Positions 1-4,680 of a stretch of 7,213 nucleotides of DNA are shown here, one piece after another. Origin of the DNA: Clostridiales bacterium. GTDB taxonomy: Bacteria; Bacillota; Clostridia; Oscillospirales; Acutalibacteraceae. The notes beneath the pieces are model-generated. The model had not been told where the DNA came from and searched no databases. It worked only from the letters and a program-made list of their open reading frames with translations. The stretch covers positions 1-7,213 of the forward strand of contig DYBQ01000112.1 of the NCBI GenBank assembly GCA_019418545.1, given 5' to 3'. Both the position numbers and the translations under genes were made by a program. How positions within the stretch are numbered: the stretch's first letter is position 1; each line of letters begins with the position of its first letter.

Positions 1-78
1 GTTATGTACCTCACCGGTATTTCCAACATCCGCGATGTGCTGCTGTTCCCCCGTACTACCGGCAGCGCGGAGTTTTAA
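1..78 (+). CDS. asnS: Asparaginyl-tRNA synthetase, C-terminal end only (partial)
   Basis: The first 25 codons are open from base 1 and end at TAA (76-78). They encode a tail containing LTGISNIRDV followed by FPRTTGSAEF. This closely resembles the conserved end of class II asparaginyl-tRNA synthetases, where a methionine/leucine-rich helix is followed by NIRDV and then FPRTPGNAEF or a close variant. The enzyme charges tRNA-Asn with asparagine in the cytoplasm using ATP. Only the C-terminal edge of the catalytic domain is present; the rest, including the class II motifs, lies left of the window. LysRS and AspRS end in related sequences, but the RTxGxAEF ending fits AsnRS best. The larE start lies 3 bases after the stop, so the lar genes are probably read on the same message. 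Confidence 0.85.
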   Translation, partial: VMYLTGISNIRDVLLFPRTTGSAEF

Positions 79-81
79 AAA

Positions 82-909
82 ATGGAATATCAGGAGAAGA
101 TACAGCGCCTGAAAGAGTCCCTGTCCGGTTTATTGGAGCGGGGGCTCTGCGCGGCGTTTTCCGGCGGTGTAGACAGTGCCGTCCTCCTGCAAACGGCGGA
201 GGTTCTTCGACGGGAGCGAAAACTCCCGGAGGGGAGCCTCCGCGCGGTTTTGTTTGTGACCCGTTTGCACCCGCCGGCTGACGAGGAGGACGCCAAACAG
301 CAGGCGGCTGCCATGGGGGTACCGCTGGAAATTGTGCGGGTGGACGAGTTTTCCGATTCGGAAATTTTGAAGAACCCGCCGGACCGGTGCTACCGGTGCA
401 AAAAGCTGCTGTTTGAAAGCCTGCTTCGTTTTGCAGAGAAAAAGGGCCTGAAAGCGGCAGCAGACGGCACCAATTTCGACGATTTGTCGGAATACCGGCC
501 GGGGCTGCGGGCTTTAAAAGAATTGGGCATCCACAGCCCGTTGGCAGAAGCCGGTTTGACCAAGGAGGAAGTGCGGCGGCTGGCAGCGGAATATGGGCTG
601 CGGGTAAGCCATAAGCCTTCCAGCCCCTGCATGGCCACCCGTCTGCCCTATGGCGACAGGCTCACCCCTGAAAAGCTCCATCAGGCGGCAGCGGGGGAGG
701 AGCTTTTGAAACAGCGGGGGTTCCCTGTCAACCGGGTGCGGATTCACGGAAACCTGGCGCGGGTGGAAATCCCGAAAGGGGAGTTCTCCCAATTTTTGGA
801 GCAGGCAGAAGAAATCACGGCGGAGCTGAAAAAACTGGGAATCCTATATGTGACGCTGGATTTGCAGGGGTTCCGCTCCGGGAGTATGGATGAAGCGTTA
901 CCAATCTGA
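82..909 (+). CDS. larE: LarE, ATP-dependent sulfur transferase of NPN cofactor synthesis (three-cysteine type)
   Basis: This 275-residue protein has the usual LarE length. LarE adenylates the carboxylates of pyridinium-3,5-biscarboxylic acid mononucleotide and replaces them with thiocarboxylates, the ligands that later hold nickel. The N-terminal ATP-pyrophosphatase domain shows the PP-loop SGGVDS at residues 27-32. Further family marks are EYRPGLRAL (137-145), KPSSPCMATRLPYG (178-191), a C-terminal domain with RVRIHGNLARVEIP (218-231) and GFRSGSMDE (263-271). Cysteines sit at 103 and 106 (RCYRCKK) and at 183. Cys183 aligns with the sacrificial cysteine of L. plantarum LarE, while the added CxxC matches the type reported to bind a [4Fe-4S] cluster, for example in Thermotoga maritima. 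The ATG is chosen because a GGAG at 69-72, inside the end of asnS, lies 9 bases upstream. larB and larC follow directly. Assignment is firm; cluster binding is inferred. Confidence 0.95.
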   Translation: MEYQEKIQRLKESLSGLLERGLCAAFSGGVDSAVLLQTAEVLRRERKLPEGSLRAVLFVTRLHPPADEEDAKQQAAAMGVPLEIVRVDEFSDSEILKNPPDRCYRCKKLLFESLLRFAEKKGLKAAADGTNFDDLSEYRPGLRALKELGIHSPLAEAGLTKEEVRRLAAEYGLRVSHKPSSPCMATRLPYGDRLTPEKLHQAAAGEELLKQRGFPVNRVRIHGNLARVEIPKGEFSQFLEQAEEITAELKKLGILYVTLDLQGFRSGSMDEALPI

Positions 910-915
910 GTGCAG

Positions 916-922
916 AAGGAGG
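916..922 (+). promoter_or_regulatory. Ribosome binding site of larB, supports a TTG start
   Basis: AAGGAGG is a full Shine-Dalgarno match and lies 8 bases before TTG at 931. An in-frame GTG at 910 lies upstream of this site and has no ribosome binding site of its own at a suitable distance, so the TTG is the better start. Confidence 0.8.
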
Positions 923-930
923 AGCCGGTT

Positions 931-1677
931 TTGAAAACACAGGAATTGTTGGAAGGCGTCCGGGACGGTTCGGTTTCCATTGAGCAGGCCATGGAGCAGC
1001 TGAAAACGCTGCCCTATGAAAATTTGGGGTATGCCCGGCTGGATTATCATCGGGAGCTGCGAACCGGCTTTCCCGAAGTGATTTTTAGCCAGGGAAAGAC
1101 GGTGGAGCACACGGCCGCCATTTTTGAAAAGCTCTATCAGCGCAGCGGGCTGGTGCTGGCAACCCGTGCCAGCCGGGAGCAGTATGAAGCGGTGCGGGAA
1201 AAAGTGCCTTCTGCTGTGTTTCACGAAGCGGCCCGAGCCATTACCGCCGGAATGAAGCCGGAAGAGGAGCGCACCGGACTGGTTGCCGTTTGTACCGGCG
1301 GCACGGCAGACATCCCCGTGGCGGAGGAAGCCGCCGTTACAGCGGAAATGTGCGGTGCAAAGGTGGAGCGGGTGTTTGATATCGGCGTTTCAGGCCTGCA
1401 CCGGATGATTTCTGCCCTGCCGGAAATCCGGCGGGCCACGGCAATTGTGGCGGTTGCCGGCATGGAAGGGGCGCTGGCTTCGGTGCTGGCAGGACAGTTG
1501 GACCGTCCGGTGATTGCCGTCCCCACCAGCGTGGGGTATGGCGCCAATTTCGGCGGGCTGTCTGCACTGCTCACCATGATTAACTCCTGCGCCACCGGGA
1601 TTGCCGTGGTGAATATTGACAACGGTTTTGGCGGAGGCTATATGGCAGCCCAGATTAACCGCCAGTCGGTAAAATGA
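931..1677 (+). CDS. larB: LarB, NaAD carboxylase/hydrolase, first step of NPN cofactor synthesis
   Basis: LarB carboxylates the pyridinium ring of nicotinic acid adenine dinucleotide and hydrolyses the phosphoanhydride, giving pyridinium-3,5-biscarboxylic acid mononucleotide and AMP. With the TTG start the protein has 248 residues, normal for the family, and begins MKTQELLEGV. The N-terminal part carries LDYHRELRTGFPEVIFSQGKT (37-57), typical of LarB. The C-terminal half is a PurE-like (AIR carboxylase-like) domain with CTGGTADIPVAEEA (121-134), PTSVGYGANFGG (198-209) and NSCATGIAVVNIDNGFG (218-234). Cys220 in NSCA probably corresponds to the essential Cys221 of L. plantarum LarB, which forms a covalent bond to the substrate ring. 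No key residue seems lost. The start lies 21 bases after the larE stop, and the stop TGA overlaps an ATG in the larC frame, so the genes are probably translationally coupled. An extended GTG start at 910 is possible but less likely. Confidence 0.95.
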   Translation: MKTQELLEGVRDGSVSIEQAMEQLKTLPYENLGYARLDYHRELRTGFPEVIFSQGKTVEHTAAIFEKLYQRSGLVLATRASREQYEAVREKVPSAVFHEAARAITAGMKPEEERTGLVAVCTGGTADIPVAEEAAVTAEMCGAKVERVFDIGVSGLHRMISALPEIRRATAIVAVAGMEGALASVLAGQLDRPVIAVPTSVGYGANFGGLSALLTMINSCATGIAVVNIDNGFGGGYMAAQINRQSVK

Positions 1678-1682
1678 AAGGA
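1677..1682 (+). promoter_or_regulatory. Ribosome binding site of larC, decides between two ATG codons
   Basis: AAAGGA lies 9 bases before the ATG at 1692. The in-frame ATG at 1674, which overlaps the larB stop, lies upstream of this site and would add six residues absent from typical LarC N-termini. The site therefore favours 1692. Confidence 0.65.
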
Positions 1683-1691
1683 TGGATTTCC

Positions 1692-2579
1692 ATGGGAAAA
1701 ACCGCATATTTTGAGTGTTATTCCGGTATCAGCGGCGATATGACCGTTGCCGCCTTGCTGGATTTGGGCGCAAACCCGGACAAGCTGCAAAAGGCTCTTT
1801 TGAGCCTGGGCTTGGACGGCTATTCCATTAAGATTGGCCGGGCCAATAAAAACGGGGTGGAAGCTGCTGATTTCGACGTAATATTGGAGCATCATCACGA
1901 AGAGGAACATCAGCACCACCATCACGGGGAAGAGCATTCCCATGACCATCATCATGACCATGACCATGCTCACGAGCATACCCACGAGCACGAACATGCA
2001 CATCCCCATAGCCACGAGCATACTCATGGAGAAGGCCACGTACATCGGGGACTCACGGAAATCCTCCCCATGATTGACGGCGCAAAGGAGATTTCTCCTC
2101 GCGCCAAGGAAATGACCAAAAAGGTGTTTATGGTGCTTGCCAGGGCCGAGGGAAAGGTGCACGGGAAAGCGCCCGAAGAAGTCCATTTTCATGAGGTGGG
2201 CGCCGTGGATTCCATTGTGGACATTGTGGCGGCCTGTGTGTGCCTGGACGATTTGGGCATTGATACCATCATCCATTCCCCTGTGTTTGAGGGGAGCGGC
2301 TGGGTAAAATGCCAGCACGGCCTTATGCCGGTGCCGGCTCCGGCCACATTGGAGTTGGTGCGGGAAGCGAAAATCCCGCTGAAAATTACCGGCATACAGG
2401 GAGAAATGGTGACCCCCACCGGTGCGGCGATTTTGGCGGCCTTGGGCAGCAGGGAAGAGCTGCCGGACTGCTTTATGGTGGAAAAAATCGGCCTTGGCGC
2501 AGGCAAAAAGGACTTTGACCATGCCAATGTATTGCGGATTATGCTGATTGATTCGGGTAAAAAAAAACCGATGAACTAA
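1692..2579 (+). CDS. larC1: LarC N-terminal part (LarC1), nickel insertase of NPN synthesis, with His-rich region
   Basis: LarC inserts nickel into the bisthiocarboxylate precursor to complete the nickel-pincer nucleotide, consuming CTP. Read in its own frame this part has 295 residues. It opens with the family signature YFECYSGISGDM (6-17). A low-complexity stretch at residues 67-118 holds 27 histidines in 52 residues; such His-rich segments are common in LarC and other nickel-handling proteins and probably bind or store Ni. Next come VHFHEVGAVDSIVDIV (164-179), a typical LarC block, then MPVPAPATLELV (212-223) and GEMVTPTGAAIL (237-248). The frame ends SGKKKPMN at TAA 2577-2579, where family members continue into the domain encoded by the next frame. 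A -1 shift at the A9 run gives a single 438-residue LarC spanning 1692-3007, close to full family length. Without the shift, a truncated LarC1 is made. Confidence 0.92.
   Translation: MGKTAYFECYSGISGDMTVAALLDLGANPDKLQKALLSLGLDGYSIKIGRANKNGVEAADFDVILEHHHEEEHQHHHHGEEHSHDHHHDHDHAHEHTHEHEHAHPHSHEHTHGEGHVHRGLTEILPMIDGAKEISPRAKEMTKKVFMVLARAEGKVHGKAPEEVHFHEVGAVDSIVDIVAACVCLDDLGIDTIIHSPVFEGSGWVKCQHGLMPVPAPATLELVREAKIPLKITGIQGEMVTPTGAAILAALGSREELPDCFMVEKIGLGAGKKDFDHANVLRIMLIDSGKKKPMN
1890..2045 (+). repeat. Low-complexity histidine-codon tract within larC
   Basis: This stretch is dominated by CAT and CAC codons alternating mainly with GAG, GAA and GAC, and encodes 27 His among 52 residues (LarC residues 67-118). 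Short units such as CACGAGCA and CATGACCAT recur imperfectly, so length change by replication slippage is plausible. It is a coding repeat: the frame stays open throughout. Confidence 0.85.
2559..2567 (+). other. Probable programmed -1 frameshift site in larC (A9 slippery run)
   Basis: Nine A residues follow GGT. In the LarC1 frame they read AAA AAA AAA, which contains a classic X XXY YYZ heptamer, A AAA AAA, at 2561-2567. Slipping back one base makes the next codon ACC (2567-2569), giving SGKKKTDELKDSVCVLETNIDD and joining LarC1 to the conserved ETNIDD motif of LarC2. The zero-frame TAA lies only 9 bases beyond the run. L. plantarum LarC is reported to be made by a ribosomal frameshift between larC1 and larC2, so the same arrangement here is believable. 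I found no strong upstream Shine-Dalgarno-like stimulator and no convincing nearby downstream stem-loop. Transcript slippage on A9 would give the same product. A homopolymer sequencing error remains possible. Confidence 0.75.
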
Positions 2580-2583
2580 AGGA
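2578..2583 (+). promoter_or_regulatory. Possible ribosome binding site for separate LarC2 translation
   Basis: AAAGGA overlaps the LarC1 stop codon and lies 10 bases before an in-frame GTG at 2594. It would allow ribosomes ending LarC1 to restart on LarC2, as an alternative or addition to frameshifting. The match is modest. Confidence 0.35.
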
Positions 2584-2593
2584 TAGCGTCTGT

Positions 2594-3007
2594 GTGCTGG
2601 AAACGAATATTGACGACTGCACCGGGGAACAGCTGGCCTATTGCCGGGAAGAGCTGATGCAGGGGGGAGCTTTGGACGTGTCATTTTTCCCGCTGTTTAT
2701 GAAAAAAGGCCGGCCAGCCTATGGTTTAACGGTGCTGTGCAGAGAGGCTGACGAGGAAAAGCTGACAAAACTCATTTTTCGGGAAACCACAGCGGTGGGT
2801 TTGCGCAGAAGCGTACAGGAAAGGCGAGTGATGAAGCGCCGAATGGATATGGTTTTGACAGAATATGGCCCTGTAAAGGTAAAAATCTGCGAATATGGGG
2901 AGATTCGGAAAGCCTATGTGGAATATGAAAGCGCAGCACAGCTTGCCCGCAGCAGTGGAAAGGCTCTTGACGAGATATACAGAAAAGCGTATGAGAATAT
3001 GCGTTGA
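2594..3007 (+). CDS. larC2: LarC C-terminal part (LarC2), nickel insertase of NPN synthesis
   Basis: This frame supplies the C-terminal domain of LarC, the domain known in L. plantarum to bind CTP. From the GTG at 2594 it encodes 137 residues starting MLETNIDDCTGEQ. The hallmark ETNIDDCTGE (3-12) is followed by GALDVSFFPLFMKKGRP (25-41), FRETTAVGLR (62-71) and a tail containing VEYESAAQLA, the counterpart of PEYEDA-type blocks in the family. The frame is open upstream as far as the TAA at 2558-2560, and residues read through the A9 run (KKTDELKDSVCV) extend the homology, which supports production as a fusion with LarC1. The GTG at 2594 is only the first convenient start; AAAGGA at 2578-2583 could serve it. 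The TGA ends the lar cluster. No larA follows: the next gene is an unrelated aminotransferase. Confidence 0.88.
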   Translation: MLETNIDDCTGEQLAYCREELMQGGALDVSFFPLFMKKGRPAYGLTVLCREADEEKLTKLIFRETTAVGLRRSVQERRVMKRRMDMVLTEYGPVKVKICEYGEIRKAYVEYESAAQLARSSGKALDEIYRKAYENMR

Positions 3008-3027
3008 ACAGGTAAAAGTGCGAAATT

Positions 3028-3059
3028 TGCAAGAAATGCTTTTTTAACTTGCATTTTTT
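3028..3059 (+). terminator. Possible weak terminator after larC
   Basis: TGCAAG (3028-3033) and CTTGCA (3048-3053) form a 6-bp stem with a 14-base loop, followed by six T residues (3054-3059). The stem is short and the loop large, so termination would be weak at best. The right arm overlaps the proposed -35 box of the next gene, which may be all that is real here. Confidence 0.3.
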
Positions 3060-3077
3060 CTCCAAATATAGTAGAAT
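3049..3077 (+). promoter_or_regulatory. Possible SigA promoter of the aminotransferase gene
   Basis: TTGCAT (3049-3054) and TAGAAT (3072-3077) are spaced by exactly 17 bases in an AT-rich gap. The -10 box matches TATAAT at five of six positions, while the -35 box matches TTGACA at only three. The location, about 45 bases before the start codon, is suitable. Confidence 0.45.
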
Positions 3078-3108
3078 CGTTTGTAGTTTACGGGCAATAT
3101 GCATTATT

Positions 3109-3113
3109 AAGGA
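3109..3113 (+). promoter_or_regulatory. Ribosome binding site of the aminotransferase gene
   Basis: AAGGA lies 7 bases before ATG 3121. A GGAG at 3117-3120 could also serve GTG 3130, at 9 bases, so the true start may be three codons later. Starts further upstream lack a plausible site. Confidence 0.55.
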
Positions 3114-3120
3114 AATGGAG

Positions 3121-4407
3121 ATGCTTCGAGTGGAATACCAGTCCATGAACAAAAACGAACTTACGGCCCTGCACCAGCAGCTGCAGGCAAAATATGATGA
3201 AATAAAGGCAATGGGCCTGAAGCTGAATATGGCCAGAGGAAAACCCGGAGTGGAGCAGCTGGAATTGTCCATGCCCATGCTGGATGTCCTCAGCTCTACT
3301 GCCAGTCTGACCGATTCCAACGGCGACGACTGCCGCAACTATGGTATGGCAGACGGCCTGCCCGAGATGCAGGCTTTGTTTGGACAGCTTTTGAACATGC
3401 CGGCAGAGCAGGTGATTGTGGGCGGCAACTCCAGCCTGAACATGATGTTTGATACCATTTCCTGCGCCATGACCCATGGCTTTAGCGGCTGCGAGCCTTG
3501 GAGCCGTCAGGGGAATGTAAAGTTTTTGTGCCCCGCCCCCGGTTATGACCGCCATTTTGCCATTACCCAGTATTTTGGAATTGAAATGGTGACCATTCCC
3601 CTTTTGGCCACCGGCCCCGACATGGATATGGTGGAAGAAATGGTGCAGAATGACGCCAGCATCAAGGGAATTTGGTGTGTGCCGAAGTATTCCAACCCCA
3701 CCGGCATCACCTATTCCGACGAGACCGTGCGCCGCTTTGCTGCATTGAAGCCGGCTGCCAAGGACTTCCGCATTTTTTGGGATAATGCCTATTGTGTCCA
3801 CGATTTGACCGACACGCCGGATAACCTGCTGGATTTATATGCCGAGTGCCTGAAGCTTGGCAGCGAAGAGCTTCCGATTATGTTTGCTTCCACCTCTAAA
3901 ATCACCTTCCCCGGTGCAGGTGTGGCAGCCATGGCCGCCGGCCCCGAAACCATCCAGACCCTGCGGGAGCACTTCTCCTTCCAGACCATTGGTCCCGACA
4001 AGCTCAACCAGCTGCGCCATATCGCTTTCTTAAAGGATAAATATGGCGTCCGGGGACAAATGCTCCGCCATCGCCGGATTTTGGAGCCCAAGTTCCAAAC
4101 CGTGCTCCGCAAGCTGGACAGTGCCCTGACCGGTACCGGTATTGCAAGCTGGACCAAGCCCAACGGTGGTTATTTTATCAGCGTGGATGTATTGCCCGGC
4201 TGTGCAAAGCGTGTGGTGCAACTGTGCAAAGAGGCAGGCGTCACCCTCACCGGTGCAGGCGCTACCTTCCCCTATGGCAAGGACCCGAAGGACAGCAATA
4301 TCCGTGTAGCCCCTACCTATCCGCCGGTTTCTGAGCTGGAAACTGCCATGGATTTGTTCTGCCTGTGCGTACAGCTGGCAGCCTGTGAAAAGCTTTTGAG
4401 CGCATAA
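3121..4407 (+). CDS. PLP-dependent aminotransferase, Asp_aminotransf (PF12897-like) family
   Basis: This 428-residue cytoplasmic enzyme is a fold-type I aminotransferase that probably moves an amino group between an amino acid (aspartate is the likeliest) and a 2-oxo acid. The sequence follows the distinct aspartate aminotransferase family that includes corynebacterial AspT, not the usual AspC group. Marks in order are LNMARGKP (35-42), DCRNYGMADGLPEM (70-83), GGNSSLNMM (101-109), KFLCPAPGYDRHFAI (134-148), PKYSNPTGITYSDE (188-201), IFWDNAYCVH (218-227) and FASTSKITFPGAGVA (255-269), whose Lys260 should form the Schiff base with PLP. Others are TIGPDKLNQLRH (289-300), GGYFISVD (349-356) and GATFPYGKDPKDSNIRVAP (380-398). 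Asn192, Asp221, Tyr224 and Arg395 fit the usual cofactor- and carboxylate-binding roles. An upstream extension to 3049 would run through the probable promoter and is rejected. It has its own terminator, so it looks like a single-gene unit. The family is sure; the substrate is inferred. Confidence 0.93.
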   Translation: MLRVEYQSMNKNELTALHQQLQAKYDEIKAMGLKLNMARGKPGVEQLELSMPMLDVLSSTASLTDSNGDDCRNYGMADGLPEMQALFGQLLNMPAEQVIVGGNSSLNMMFDTISCAMTHGFSGCEPWSRQGNVKFLCPAPGYDRHFAITQYFGIEMVTIPLLATGPDMDMVEEMVQNDASIKGIWCVPKYSNPTGITYSDETVRRFAALKPAAKDFRIFWDNAYCVHDLTDTPDNLLDLYAECLKLGSEELPIMFASTSKITFPGAGVAAMAAGPETIQTLREHFSFQTIGPDKLNQLRHIAFLKDKYGVRGQMLRHRRILEPKFQTVLRKLDSALTGTGIASWTKPNGGYFISVDVLPGCAKRVVQLCKEAGVTLTGAGATFPYGKDPKDSNIRVAPTYPPVSELETAMDLFCLCVQLAACEKLLSA

Positions 4408-4427
4408 TTTTTCTATATACACCTTAT

Positions 4428-4468
4428 GGGCCGTGGGAGGCTTGTTTTCCCACGGCCCTTTTATTTTT
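4428..4468 (+). terminator. Strong intrinsic terminator after the aminotransferase gene
   Basis: A perfect 11-bp GC-rich stem, GGGCCGTGGGA (4428-4438) with TCCCACGGCCC (4448-4458), encloses a 9-base loop and is followed by TTTTATTTTT. It lies 20 bases after the stop codon, a textbook rho-independent terminator. Confidence 0.95.
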
Positions 4469-4530
4469 GAAAATTCGACGGGATTTTTGGGGAGAATTCC
4501 AAAGAATGCAATTTTTTAAGCCCGTTTTCG

Positions 4531-4559
4531 TTGACTTTTGCGGTTTTATAGCCTATAAT
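4531..4559 (+). promoter_or_regulatory. SigA-type promoter of secD-secF
   Basis: TTGACT (4531-4536) and TATAAT (4554-4559) are separated by 17 bases. The -35 box matches consensus at five of six positions and the -10 box at all six. Transcription should start near 4566, leaving a leader of about 115 bases before secD. It sits just after the preceding terminator, which supports an independent transcription unit. Confidence 0.85.
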
Positions 4560-4560
4560 A

Positions 4561-4582
4561 TTGTCTGTTACGCTTGTCTGTT
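4561..4582 (+). repeat. Nine-base direct repeat at the secD transcription start region
   Basis: TTGTCTGTT occurs at 4561-4569 and again at 4574-4582, separated by ACGC (period 13). The first copy begins one base after the -10 box, so a bound protein there could affect initiation. No known regulator site is recognised. Confidence 0.6.
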
Positions 4583-4599
4583 TGCAAATTGACCGGAAA

Positions 4600-4659
4600 A
4601 GGGACATCGTTTTTTTTCAAGGCCTGCAAGGGCGGCGACTAAAGGGGCTGGGTGTCCCT
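4600..4659 (+). promoter_or_regulatory. Possible structured leader RNA upstream of secD
   Basis: AGGGACATC (4600-4608) pairs with GGTGTCCCT (4651-4659) as nine base pairs, one of them G-U. Inside lies a small hairpin, GCCT-GCAA-GGGC (4622-4633), with a GNRA tetraloop. The Shine-Dalgarno site at 4668-4672 lies just outside the long stem. A U8 run at 4610-4617 falls on the 5' side inside the stem. It could be a cis-regulatory element, but a stem of this size can arise by chance, and I recognise no known riboswitch class. Confidence 0.3.
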
Positions 4660-4667
4660 GAAAAATT

Positions 4668-4672
4668 GGAGG
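4668..4672 (+). promoter_or_regulatory. Ribosome binding site of secD
   Basis: GGAGG lies 8 bases before ATG 4681. It rules out both the in-frame ATG at 4675, only 2 bases away, and the upstream TTG at 4561, which would start inside the leader. Confidence 0.85.
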
Positions 4673-4680
4673 ATATGTGC

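Noticed and set aside
1890..2045. Recurrent short units considered as a CRISPR-like or non-coding tandem array
   Set aside because: The units are imperfect, have no spacers, and keep the LarC frame as a His-rich coding region.
1638..2684. A 348-codon open frame on the minus strand, with runs of Met and Val
   Set aside because: It is the antisense of larC. The Met/Val runs come from reading the His codons CAT and CAC backwards, it has no family resemblance, and the plus strand carries a clear LarC.
3049..3120. An N-terminal extension of the aminotransferase from 3049
   Set aside because: It runs through the probable promoter and an AT-rich gap and lacks a ribosome binding site. The family homology begins only around residue 8 of the chosen start.
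4561..4680. An N-terminal extension of SecD from TTG 4561
   Set aside because: It begins at the promoter -10 region, ahead of the likely transcription start, and adds 40 residues with no SecD character. GGAGG before ATG 4681 gives a better start and a normal N-terminal membrane helix.
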